From an uncultured Clostridia bacterium (GTDB lineage Bacteria; Bacillota; Clostridia; Christensenellales; Borkfalkiaceae), in NCBI GenBank assembly GCA_959605945.1, contig CAUHGY010000064.1:1-10909 (forward strand): a DNA stretch of 10,909 bases, in the 5' to 3' direction. Made by a program: the position numbers and the translations under genes. Below, one piece after another: positions 1 to 6,401 of the stretch. Position 1 is the stretch's first letter. Every line of letters starts with the position of its first letter. The notes beneath the pieces are model-generated. The model searched no databases. It was not told where the DNA came from and worked only from the letters and a program-made list of their open reading frames with translations.

Positions 1-473
1 CATTCAAGCCAGTTTTCGGGATAGCGGAAGTCATAAGTGCTGGTTACGGTACGCGCATACTTTATGCCTGCAGCGGCAAGATTATCTGCAACCTGCCGGT
101 TATAACTGCCGTTTGCATATGCCATGCCTTTTATTATTCTGCCGAATGTTTTTTCAAGAGCTTCGCGGTCTTTAAGAATATCATACATACCGTGCGCGGC
201 ATCCAGAAACCCCAGCGATTTATGTTTGAAACCGTGCAACGCTATTTCGTGCTTTCCGTCGCCCAAAATTTTTAACGTCTGTTCCGCGGTGGCGGTGCGT
301 GAATTTTCCTTTTCGGCAAAAAGACCGCCGTTTAAATTAAACGTAGCTTTTGCCCCGTATTTGTCGAACATATCTTTCAAGCGGAAATTAAAGACCACAT
401 CGTCATCGTAACTGAACGTTACGGCTTTTTTCTTAAACCCCGGATAACGCAAAAAAACTGTTGTGACATTCAT
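1..473 (-). CDS. Polysaccharide deacetylase (NodB-type), 5' portion only
   Basis: Translating the minus strand from the ATG at 473 gives 157 residues that run off the left edge, so only the N-terminal part is present. NodB-type carbohydrate esterase motifs are visible: motif 1 around residues 18-25 (VTFSYDDD, with the catalytic and metal-binding Asp pair), motif 2 at 79-86 (LHGFKHKS, the two metal-binding His at 80 and 84), and a motif-3-like MAYANGSYN at 118-125. The family removes N- or O-acetyl groups from peptidoglycan, chitin oligomers or other glycans using a divalent metal. No signal peptide or N-terminal membrane segment is seen, so the domain starts at once and the enzyme may be cytoplasmic. 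A GGGAG ribosome binding site at 482-486 lies 8 nt before the ATG. The gene has its own promoter (616-644). Exact substrate unknown. Confidence 0.85.
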   Translation of the reverse strand, partial: MNVTTVFLRYPGFKKKAVTFSYDDDVVFNFRLKDMFDKYGAKATFNLNGGLFAEKENSRTATAEQTLKILGDGKHEIALHGFKHKSLGFLDAAHGMYDILKDREALEKTFGRIIKGMAYANGSYNRQVADNLAAAGIKYARTVTSTYDFRYPENWLE

Positions 474-556
474 TTCTATAACTCCCAATCATAAATAATT
501 AATTCTGTTCAGCGTTTGCGGCGACCTTATATCCGAAACAAACCGTTTTTTTAAAC

Positions 557-580
557 AATATTCAGGGCGATGCGAATATT
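557..580 (-). other. Leader hairpin in 5' UTR of the deacetylase gene
   Basis: AATATTC (557-563) and GAATATT (574-580) form a perfect 7-bp inverted repeat with a 10-nt loop inside the predicted ~135-nt untranslated leader of the deacetylase gene. It is AT-rich and only moderately stable. I recognise no known riboswitch class here. Confidence 0.3.
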
Positions 581-615
581 TTTACCTGCCGCCGTTATCT
601 GCCGAATACGGCTTT

Positions 616-644
616 ATTTTATCACTGATTTGCCGCCGGGTCAA
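616..644 (-). promoter_or_regulatory. Sigma-A-type promoter of the deacetylase gene
   Basis: On the minus strand, TTGACC (639-644) and TAAAAT (616-621) are 17 nt apart, and a TG one base before the -10 makes it extended. The start site would be near 609, leaving a leader of about 135 nt before the ATG at 473. Confidence 0.65.
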
Positions 645-722
645 TATTAATAAACAAATATTCTTAAATTTTTTATTTTTTCCATTTTGCACATAACCGT
701 TCTCATTTAATCAGCCCTTATA

Positions 723-1040
723 TCAGAAAAATTGCGCAACGTCTGCTATATCTTCGAAAAAAATTCTGTTTCCGTCCACATCTATATATTTATACGCACC
801 GCTTATCCCCGTAACCGTTCCGCTTGCGTCGATATACCTGCCGCGGCAATAATAAGTGACGTTCACGGCGTCGCCTTTGCGTATTTTAAAAAGCGCACGG
901 GAAAGTTTAGCCGCGGCTTCTTCGGCAAGCTCGCGCTTGCCGACCAGAAGCCTGCGCTCTTCACGGCGGCGCAGTTCTTCCTTGAAACCTTTAAGCGCAT
1001 CGAACGGCATAAATTGCTTGGCGCGGTCCTGTCTATTCAC
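723..1040 (-). CDS. YolD-like protein
   Basis: A 105-residue protein. The N-terminal stretch DRAKQFMPFDALKGF (residues 5-19), a charged Arg/Glu-rich helix (about 20-45) and a beta-rich C-terminal half match the YolD-like family, small proteins repeatedly encoded beside UvrX/YqjW-type Y-family polymerases in Firmicutes. Their biochemical role is not established; a polymerase partner or UmuD-like role has been suggested. The frame stays open upstream to 1145, but I choose the GTG at 1040: GGAGG at 1049-1053 lies 8 nt before it, the family similarity begins there, and it overlaps the polymerase stop codon by 8 nt (1033-1040), indicating translational coupling. Likely co-expressed with the polymerase under SOS control. 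No clear intrinsic terminator is seen downstream. Confidence 0.8.
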   Translation of the reverse strand: MNRQDRAKQFMPFDALKGFKEELRRREERRLLVGKRELAEEAAAKLSRALFKIRKGDAVNVTYYCRGRYIDASGTVTGISGAYKYIDVDGNRIFFEDIADVAQFF

Positions 1041-2286
1041 CGTTATGTCCTCCGATAAGTTTGTTCCGAGCGAGCGCCGTGGCGCCGTCAAGCAGATCCG
1101 AACAACGCAGCACGGCGTTTTTACCGTATTTATTTTTGACGGCAAGCTCTGCTTTCATTGCGGCTTTTTCCCTGTCTATGGCGGTAAAATCTGTAAACAG
1201 ATCATACCCTTCGAAACACTCGTCCATTACGTTGTTGAAAGTGATTCCCAATCTGCGTATGGGACAGGTCCTGTCGGCGCAGTTTTCAAAAAGCTTCATC
1301 GCGTAATTTTTGATCACAGTATAAACATTGGTGCTTTCCGCCATGCGCGCACTGCCGCTCGACGGCGGCAAAGAATTAGCGGAATATCCGATAAAAACCG
1401 TCATGCTTTTAGTTATCAGTCTGCGGCGCATAAGTTCCTGACAGCCGCTTAAAACCATTTCCGAAAATACTATCGCTGCCTTGTCGAAAGAATAATCCTG
1501 AAACAGTATCTGCGACGACGACACCGAACGGCTTTTGCTTTTATAGCCCTTAATATCAGCCATAGTACAGCTTTCCCTGCCGTAAGCATGGTCGATAAGA
1601 AGTTCGGCGTTTATCCCGAAAATTTTATATAAAGATTCGGGTGAAGTTTCGGCAATGCCGCGCATATCGAATATGCCGCGCTTTGCAAGCCTGCCGCTTA
1701 TCCCTTTTGAAATCTGCCAGAAATCCGTCAGCGGTTTATGGTCCCACAACGTATCAATATACTTCTTTTCATCGAGAACGCCTATATGCGACGGCGAATG
1801 TTTTGCCGTTATATCGAGAGCAACTTTCGCAAGATACAGATTTGTTCCCACCCCTGCCGACGCGGGTATTCCCTTTTCGGCGTAAATTCTGCCGAGCAAA
1901 CGTTTTGCAAGCGATTCGGCATCCGTGCGGTAACATTTAAGATAATCGGTAACGTCTATAAACGATTCGTCTATCGAATAAACATGAATGTCATCGGGGG
2001 AAAACAAATCGAGATATATATCGTATATATCGGCGGCATACTCGATATATTTCTTCATGCGCGGCTTTGCGATAATATATTTCATTCCTTTCGGTATTTC
2101 GAAAAGACGGCAGCGGTTTTTCACGCCCAGCGCCTTCATTTTCGGCGTCACCGCAAGACAGAGCGCGCCTTTCCCGCGCGATTCGTCAGCCACAACAAGA
2201 TTGGTATCGAGCGGATTCAATCCTCTTTCCGCACATTCAACCGAAGCAAAAAACGATTTCATATCTATACAAAAATAAGTGCGCAT
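1033..2286 (-). CDS. Y-family DNA polymerase, UvrX/YqjW-like
   Basis: A 417-residue translesion polymerase, close to the ~415 residues of Bacillus UvrX and YqjW. Palm-domain metal ligands are visible: Asp8 in CIDMKSFFASVE and Asp106-Glu107 in YSIDESFIDV; SAGVGTNLYLAK is the conserved Y-family segment that follows, and SRSVSSSQ marks the start of the little-finger domain. Such enzymes copy past damaged bases with low fidelity. The start is the ATG at 2286, with GAGG 9 nt upstream. A TTG/ATG-type extension to 2313 would add nine residues unlike the family, has no ribosome binding site and would begin inside the predicted operator. It is the first gene of an operon with the overlapping YolD-like gene. 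A near-consensus promoter (2328-2356) and a LexA-box-like site (2307-2320) indicate DNA-damage induction. Not classic DinB: the neighbour and the VVADESRGKG/LAVTPKMKALG segments fit the UvrX/YqjW branch better. Confidence 0.9.
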   Translation of the reverse strand: MRTYFCIDMKSFFASVECAERGLNPLDTNLVVADESRGKGALCLAVTPKMKALGVKNRCRLFEIPKGMKYIIAKPRMKKYIEYAADIYDIYLDLFSPDDIHVYSIDESFIDVTDYLKCYRTDAESLAKRLLGRIYAEKGIPASAGVGTNLYLAKVALDITAKHSPSHIGVLDEKKYIDTLWDHKPLTDFWQISKGISGRLAKRGIFDMRGIAETSPESLYKIFGINAELLIDHAYGRESCTMADIKGYKSKSRSVSSSQILFQDYSFDKAAIVFSEMVLSGCQELMRRRLITKSMTVFIGYSANSLPPSSGSARMAESTNVYTVIKNYAMKLFENCADRTCPIRRLGITFNNVMDECFEGYDLFTDFTAIDREKAAMKAELAVKNKYGKNAVLRCSDLLDGATALARNKLIGGHNGE

Positions 2287-2306
2287 TCTTACATACCTCG
2301 AGTTTG

Positions 2307-2320
2307 CGAACATTTGTTTG
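2307..2320. promoter_or_regulatory. Candidate LexA (SOS) operator
   Basis: The site CGAACATTTGTTTG (plus strand) reads CAAACAAATGTTCG on the transcribed strand, matching 12 of 14 positions of the Firmicutes LexA consensus CGAACRNRYGTTYC and 11 of 12 of the GAAC-N4-GTTC core. It starts 1-2 nt downstream of the predicted transcription start, where a repressor would block initiation. B. subtilis uvrX and yqjW are SOS genes, so the context agrees. Confidence 0.65.
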
Positions 2321-2327
2321 TGTTGAA

Positions 2328-2356
2328 ATTATATCATTGCTTTTTTAAGCTGTCAA
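2328..2356 (-). promoter_or_regulatory. Consensus sigma-A promoter of the polymerase/YolD operon
   Basis: On the minus strand a perfect TTGACA (2351-2356) and a perfect TATAAT (2328-2333) are separated by exactly 17 nt. The start site falls near 2321, giving a ~35-nt leader that contains the candidate LexA operator. A perfect promoter held by a repressor is typical of an SOS gene. Confidence 0.8.
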
Positions 2357-2661
2357 AGAATATTGCGCAATTTTAAGATGTAGTTTTTGCCTGAATATGT
2401 ATATTTTGCCAAAAAATCAATACCGAATAAACATTGCAGAAAATGCCGTCATTGTCGTCCGGCAATTGTGCCGTGCGGTTAACCGCGCCGCGGCAAAAGA
2501 TGCGGATTTCACCGCGGAAAGACATCCGCTGACCGAACGGCCGATTAAATTACAGCCGTCTATGAAAAACGCAGAAAAGTGCAGATTTTACGGGGTAATT
2601 TTATTTTCTGCAAAAAAATATAGAACAAAAAAATTTAATTTTACACAAAGCGCAAAAATCA
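2357..2661. other. Intergenic stretch without a convincing gene
   Basis: An open frame of 100 codons on the plus strand (2397-2699) has no ribosome binding site and a composition unlike a real protein, so I do not call it. The middle (about 2440-2560) is noticeably richer in GC than its flanks and has short palindromes, e.g. GCGGTTAACCGC and GCGG-ATTTCA-CCGC. No tRNA, CRISPR or recognisable RNA family is seen. It could be decayed coding sequence or an unrecognised small RNA. Confidence 0.4.
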
Positions 2662-2691
2662 CTGCGGCGGCGCAAAATTGCGCCGCCGCAG
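2662..2691 (-). terminator. 14-bp GC-rich hairpin, likely terminator of the rhamnosidase-like gene
   Basis: CTGCGGCGGCGCAA and TTGCGCCGCCGCAG form a perfect 14-bp inverted repeat with a nominal 2-nt loop. On the minus strand it is followed after three bases by TTTTT, and it lies 75 nt past the stop codon of the rhamnosidase-like gene. The T-run is short and offset, so termination is plausible but not certain. No T-run follows on the plus strand. Confidence 0.5.
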
Positions 2692-2765
2692 ACATGTGAC
2701 AAATAAACTTTCCCGCGTAACTTTAATTTTTAAGCCGCAAAATATTCAAAAACATAATCGGGAAC

Positions 2766-4163
2766 TTAATTTTCGCATTCCTCTTTTATGAAAGCTATCA
2801 CTCCCGAAGACCAGCCGTGACAAAAACTGTGGCGATGCCCGACATAGCAATACCCGCCGAAATCGGCGTGTATATCTTTTTCGCCGTCCTTGGGGAATGC
2901 ATCGATGCGGCTTGCCTTTTCCGTCCAGTCGATATCGAAATCTTCCCAAAAAGACGTTGCCCCCACATCGAGCATTGCGCCGTAATATTCTTTCATCATC
3001 TCAACGGCCTTTTCTCTGTTGAAAGACGCAACGGCTTTTAAAATATAATAGCTCATGAAAGTAGACATTCCCTTTGCCCCGCCATCGACAAGCCTGGTTT
3101 TATCGTCCTCGTCAAGCCCGACGGCAAAATATTTAAGCGCCGTAACCTGTTTGCTTTTTTCCGGAGTTATAGCGATTTTCAATAACTTTTCAAGCAGTCT
3201 GCGGGCAACCGAAGAATCACGGCCGAACTTATCCAAAAGTTCCGCCGCTTTTTTAGCCGCTATTATGTTAATGGCGCGCACTCCGTGTTTTTCGTCAGGA
3301 GAACCGCTTGTAGGCCAATCCACAAAATAAGCGGGATAATCAAGTTCGCCGTTATCTTTGACGCAGCCGTCAAGCCGGCGCACGAGAGCCTGCATATAGT
3401 CAAGCTGTTTTTCCGCATAATCATAAGCACCCGTCAAACGGGCATAATCCGCTACTATTATAATCCACCACATGGAATACATGGGATAACGGTTCATCCA
3501 ACCAGGAAGCGGGGTCTGATCGCGCACGAAGTCCATCGAGCGCTCTACTTCCGCCGTTCTGCCGTAAAGCGCTGTGAGGGCAAGCATTTCGGGATGCATA
3601 TCGCCTATCCATACCAGACGGTCGCGCTTTATACCGTCCCAAACATAACCGCCCGCCGAACACAGATCTATGGTGCGCCTGGCCGTCTTGAAAATTTCGG
3701 CAATCCTTTTATCCTTTCCGCCGTAAATATAACGCGCACGTTTTGAAAGCATTTCGTTGGTACCCAAAATACTTTTTATTTCCGCTTTACCGAAAAAATC
3801 GACGCGCAAGAATCTGTAACCGGTCTGTCCGAAAGTCATATCCGAATATCTCGGCAAAACAACGGTAAAATCACGCAGAGAATGGTCGTTTGTGGCGTTG
3901 GTTTTTCCGCCGATTTCGGCACATGTTTCGCTTAAAGATTCTCCGAAACGCAATCTCGCTTGAACGTCGTCAGACTGAAAGGTCAAAATTCTGGCGCCGC
4001 CGTTCATTTCTTTGCCGAAGTCGAGAATAATGTAGCCCCCTTCGAAAACGGTTGTATCGATTTCCGAAAGCCCTATCTGCAAAGGCTTTCTTTTAAGCAG
4101 ATTGTTTGCCCCTTCTGCCCCGGCACAGCATATTATCTTCTCCGGATAAACATATTTAATCAT
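2766..4163 (-). CDS. Alpha-L-rhamnosidase-like glycoside hydrolase (GH78-type, six-hairpin fold)
   Basis: A 465-residue protein. Residues about 35-130 look like a beta-rich domain (DFGKEMNGGARI at 48-59); residues about 150-460 are an (alpha/alpha)6 domain with GH78-like motifs: DGIKRDRLVWIGDMHPEM (176-193), SFWEDFD (404-410) and SFCHGWSSG (446-454). The family hydrolyses terminal alpha-L-rhamnose from plant glycosides or bacterial polysaccharides. There is no signal peptide, so it probably acts on imported sugars. It is much shorter than many GH78 enzymes because extra beta-sandwich domains are missing. In well-studied members the first motif reads RDE, with that Glu as general acid; here the position is Arg182, so another residue (perhaps Glu192) must serve, or specificity differs. 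The ATG at 4163 is chosen for AAAGGA at 4170-4175; an in-frame extension to 4223 lacks a ribosome binding site and crosses the terminator hairpin. It has its own promoter (4212-4239). Confidence 0.75.
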   Translation of the reverse strand: MIKYVYPEKIICCAGAEGANNLLKRKPLQIGLSEIDTTVFEGGYIILDFGKEMNGGARILTFQSDDVQARLRFGESLSETCAEIGGKTNATNDHSLRDFTVVLPRYSDMTFGQTGYRFLRVDFFGKAEIKSILGTNEMLSKRARYIYGGKDKRIAEIFKTARRTIDLCSAGGYVWDGIKRDRLVWIGDMHPEMLALTALYGRTAEVERSMDFVRDQTPLPGWMNRYPMYSMWWIIIVADYARLTGAYDYAEKQLDYMQALVRRLDGCVKDNGELDYPAYFVDWPTSGSPDEKHGVRAINIIAAKKAAELLDKFGRDSSVARRLLEKLLKIAITPEKSKQVTALKYFAVGLDEDDKTRLVDGGAKGMSTFMSYYILKAVASFNREKAVEMMKEYYGAMLDVGATSFWEDFDIDWTEKASRIDAFPKDGEKDIHADFGGYCYVGHRHSFCHGWSSGVIAFIKEECEN

Positions 4164-4174
4164 AATAATTCCTT

Positions 4175-4209
4175 TAAAAACGGCGGAACTGCTTTTTTGC
4201 TCCGCCGTT
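4175..4209 (-). terminator. Intrinsic terminator after the MATE gene, inside the promoter/leader of the next gene
   Basis: On the minus strand AACGGCGGA (from 4209-4201) pairs with TCCGCCGTT (from 4187-4179), a 9-bp stem with a 13-nt loop, followed by a run of five T (4180-4176). It lies 45 nt past the MATE stop codon and ends directly at the ribosome binding site of the rhamnosidase-like gene. Confidence 0.7.
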
Positions 4210-4211
4210 AT

Positions 4212-4239
4212 ATTGTAACACATGAAATATAATTTTCAA
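4212..4239 (-). promoter_or_regulatory. Promoter of the rhamnosidase-like gene
   Basis: On the minus strand TTGAAA (4234-4239) and TACAAT (4212-4217) are 16 nt apart. The start site would fall near 4205, inside the left arm of the terminator hairpin at 4179-4209, so transcripts made here carry only part of that stem. Confidence 0.55.
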
Positions 4240-4253
4240 AGTATTTTTAAAAA

Positions 4254-5591
4254 TTACTCCCGACCGTAATGATATTTTTTTCTATTCGCAACTATAAAAG
4301 AAATTGATACAACGCATGCAAGCGTTTCTGCGGCAGTTATGGCAAACCACACGCCGTTGACGCCGAATATGAGCGGCATAATAAGCACGCACGACGCCTG
4401 AAAAACAAGCGACCGCATAAAAGAAATTGCCGCAGATACCGCGCCGTTGTTGAGAGCTGTGAAAAAACCCGATGCAAAGATGCTGATGCCCGAAAGCAGA
4501 AAACAGAACGAACACAGCCGGAACGAATAAACGGTGAGTTCGAAAAGTTCCGGATCGTATCCGACGAAAAGTTTCCCCAACGGCACGGCAAGCGCCTGTG
4601 CAAGCCCTGTCAAGACGACGCCCGCGCAGCCCATCAGCAACATGCTTTTTTTGAAAACGTTCCGCAGTTCGCCATGGTTCTGCGCTCCGTAATTATACCC
4701 TATCACCGGCGCACATCCTACACAGTAACCTATTTCCATGGCTATGAACGCAAATTGCACGTACATAAGCACGCCGTATGCAGAAACGCCGTTTTCACCG
4801 AGAAATTTCATCAGTTGAAGATTATACAGCATTCCTACCACCGACGAAGAAACCGAATTCATCAGTTCGGAAGAGCCGTTGATGCATGCCTGCAATATGG
4901 GTTTGAACGAGAGCCCGGTTTTCGTCAGCCTCAAAAGACTGCTGTTGGGGCACATAAAATACACCATAGGCACCAATCCGCCCACGCTCTGCCCGATACC
5001 GGTGGCAACCGCGGCGCCCACAAGCCCCCATTTGAAGACAACAATAAACAAAGCATCAAGAACAATGTTGGTACATCCTGCGGCGAGAGTTATTATAAGA
5101 CCCAATTTAGGTTTTTCCGCTGCAGCAAGAAAACTCTGCGCGACGTTCTGCAACATGAACACGGTGACGAACGAATTGACTATGGTGCCGTAAAGCACGC
5201 AATAATCTATCATGTCTTCGGTTGCGCCCAAAAGATACGCCACAGGACGCATCAGCGCTATTCCCGCGCCGGTGACGATAAGTCCCGAGATCACGGTGAA
5301 AATAACCATCATGGAAAAGGTTTTGTTTGCCTTTTCTTTCTCGCCCTCTCCCAGAAGTTTTGTCACCAGCGCCGTGCCGCCGGTACCTACCATAAAGCCG
5401 ATGCCGCCGAGAATCATAATAAACGGCATGATGAGATTTATGGAAGCAAACGGCGTTTTTCCAACGAAGTTGGAAACAAAAAGTCCGTCCACAACCCCGT
5501 AAATTGACATAAAAAGCATCATCATCATGCTCGGAAAGACAAATTTTAAAAGTTTTTTATATGTAAAATGATCGGATAATTTTATTCTCAT
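4254..5591 (-). CDS. MATE family multidrug/metabolite exporter
   Basis: A 445-residue, very hydrophobic protein of the length and profile expected for a 12-helix MATE antiporter. Family features are visible: the first helix with FPSMMMMLFMSIYGVVDGLFVSNFVG (family-conserved pattern P-x(n)-Y-x-VVDG-xFVS), GGIGFMVGTGGTALVTKLLGEG in the second helix and following loop, and in the second half CVGCAPVIGYNYGAQN, the mirrored conserved loop. MATE proteins export cationic or amphipathic compounds across the cytoplasmic membrane using a Na+ or H+ gradient. The closest general type appears to be the MepA-like group common in Firmicutes; the substrate cannot be inferred. Its ATG overlaps the stop codon of the kinase-like gene by four bases (ATGA, 5588-5591), so the two are translationally coupled. 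A terminator follows at 4175-4209. Confidence 0.92.
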   Translation of the reverse strand: MRIKLSDHFTYKKLLKFVFPSMMMMLFMSIYGVVDGLFVSNFVGKTPFASINLIMPFIMILGGIGFMVGTGGTALVTKLLGEGEKEKANKTFSMMVIFTVISGLIVTGAGIALMRPVAYLLGATEDMIDYCVLYGTIVNSFVTVFMLQNVAQSFLAAAEKPKLGLIITLAAGCTNIVLDALFIVVFKWGLVGAAVATGIGQSVGGLVPMVYFMCPNSSLLRLTKTGLSFKPILQACINGSSELMNSVSSSVVGMLYNLQLMKFLGENGVSAYGVLMYVQFAFIAMEIGYCVGCAPVIGYNYGAQNHGELRNVFKKSMLLMGCAGVVLTGLAQALAVPLGKLFVGYDPELFELTVYSFRLCSFCFLLSGISIFASGFFTALNNGAVSAAISFMRSLVFQASCVLIMPLIFGVNGVWFAITAAETLACVVSISFIVANRKKYHYGRE

Positions 5592-6208
5592 AAACCTTTT
5601 CTGTCAAAAAAAATCTGTGCAAACCGTGCTGCAGGCGCCACCATATTTTTTATCTCGGCGCCGGTAGTGTTAATCATCAGTTCGTATCCGTGTTTTTCTC
5701 CCCAGGCGTGCGGCGAAAACAGTTCGTTTACATGTTTTCTCACACGATCGATATTTTTTATTTTTTTCTCAATTTCTCTGTCGGTAAAATTTTCGCCGTC
5801 CGCCACACGGCTTTTGCACCGTTCTATTCTCGACCGCATATCGGCATAAACAAATATGCGGAATGGGCTGTGTTCAAAAAGCACCGCATCGGCGCCGCGA
5901 CCTATGACTACACAATTACCTTTTTCGGCAAGTTTTTTTATTATTCCGTGCTGAACGGCAATAAGCATTGCCGCGTCGTCTTTATAAAACGCGTGTCCGA
6001 AAGAGTGCGCATAAGTTATCGGCATGCCGAGAGTTAACGGATTTTCCGAAAGTTTTCTGTCGAGATAATCTTTGTCGAGCGCCGTTTCTTTGGCAAGTTT
6101 TTCGGTAATTTCGCCGTCGATATAATTAAAACCCATGGCATCTGCAAGCCTTTTTCCGAGCTCTCTGCCGCCGCTGCCGAACTCGCGGCTGATAGTTATG
6201 ATTTTCAT
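5588..6208 (-). CDS. Cytidylate kinase-like family protein
   Basis: A 206-residue protein of the cytidylate-kinase-like P-loop family (Pfam Cytidylate_kin2 type). It begins MKIITISREFGSGGRELGKRLA, where FGSGGRE (10-16) is the family's modified phosphate-binding loop lacking the usual GKS/T, and has CVVIGRGADAVL at 99-110 and a lid-like Arg/Lys-rich segment at 125-158. The relationship to authentic CMP kinase is distant and the substrate is unknown; it should not be taken as the essential cmk. The ATG at 6208 has AAGGGAG about 6 nt upstream. The frame continues upstream to a TTG at 6274, but that start has no ribosome binding site and would translate through the leader hairpin. First gene of an operon with the MATE exporter (4-nt overlap), behind a strong promoter and a structured leader. 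Confidence 0.82.
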   Translation of the reverse strand: MKIITISREFGSGGRELGKRLADAMGFNYIDGEITEKLAKETALDKDYLDRKLSENPLTLGMPITYAHSFGHAFYKDDAAMLIAVQHGIIKKLAEKGNCVVIGRGADAVLFEHSPFRIFVYADMRSRIERCKSRVADGENFTDREIEKKIKNIDRVRKHVNELFSPHAWGEKHGYELMINTTGAEIKNMVAPAARFAQIFFDRKGL

Positions 6209-6235
6209 TTCACACTCCCTTCGTTTTAACTTAAA

Positions 6236-6272
6236 GAGCCGAATAAGACTTAAACCAAATCTTATCCGGCTC
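6236..6272 (-). other. Strong leader hairpin upstream of the kinase-like/MATE operon
   Basis: GAGCCG-A-ATAAGA (6236-6248) and TCTTAT-C-CGGCTC (6260-6272) form a 13-bp stem with an 11-nt loop. The single A/C mismatch on the plus strand becomes a G-U pair in the minus-strand RNA, so the fold is continuous only in the transcript of the operon. No real T-run follows (only CTCTTTAAG), so it is not a clear terminator. A second small hairpin, GTCAG/CTGAC, lies upstream at about 6284-6297. Together they structure most of the ~94-nt leader. I match it to no known riboswitch. Confidence 0.5.
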
Positions 6273-6308
6273 AACGTTTATTCGTCAGCCCTCTGACCGT
6301 CGAAACGT

Positions 6309-6337
6309 ATATTAACATATAATTAAACAATTGTCAA
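6309..6337 (-). promoter_or_regulatory. Strong sigma-A promoter of the kinase-like/MATE operon
   Basis: On the minus strand a perfect TTGACA (6332-6337) and TAATAT (6309-6314) are 17 nt apart. The start site is near 6302, giving a ~94-nt leader before the ATG at 6208. An A6-T7 tract (6347-6359) lies just upstream and could act as an UP-like element or belong to the end of the preceding operon. Confidence 0.75.
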
Positions 6338-6401
6338 CGGCGCAGCAAAAAATTTTTTTATATTTTTTAAAGACTATTTCTTTAATCTTCCAATAAGGCG
6401 A

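Noticed and set aside
1041..1145. 35-codon N-terminal extension of the YolD-like protein
   Set aside because: Out-of-frame overlap with the polymerase C-terminus and no ribosome binding site; the GTG at 1040 with GGAGG fits much better.
856..1452. 198-codon plus-strand open frame opposite the YolD-like and polymerase genes
   Set aside because: Antisense to two well-supported genes; no family motif in the translation.
1738..2376. 212-codon plus-strand open frame opposite the polymerase gene
   Set aside because: Antisense to conserved catalytic regions of the polymerase and runs into its promoter.
2397..2699. 100-codon plus-strand open frame in the gap before the rhamnosidase-like gene
   Set aside because: No ribosome binding site or promoter, no recognisable motif, and its end runs through the hairpin at 2662-2691.
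4674..5507. 277-codon plus-strand open frame opposite the MATE gene
   Set aside because: Fully antisense to a clear MATE exporter; the His/Arg-rich low-quality translation is typical of an antisense shadow.
6209..6274. 22-residue N-terminal extension of the kinase-like protein from a TTG start
   Set aside because: No ribosome binding site, and it would translate through the leader hairpin; the ATG at 6208 has AAGGGAG and starts exactly at the family's conserved N-terminus.
6340..6401. Terminator after the 452-residue gene
   Set aside because: Only a weak AT-only stem (TTAAAGA/TCTTTAA) and A/T tracts are visible; not strong enough to call.
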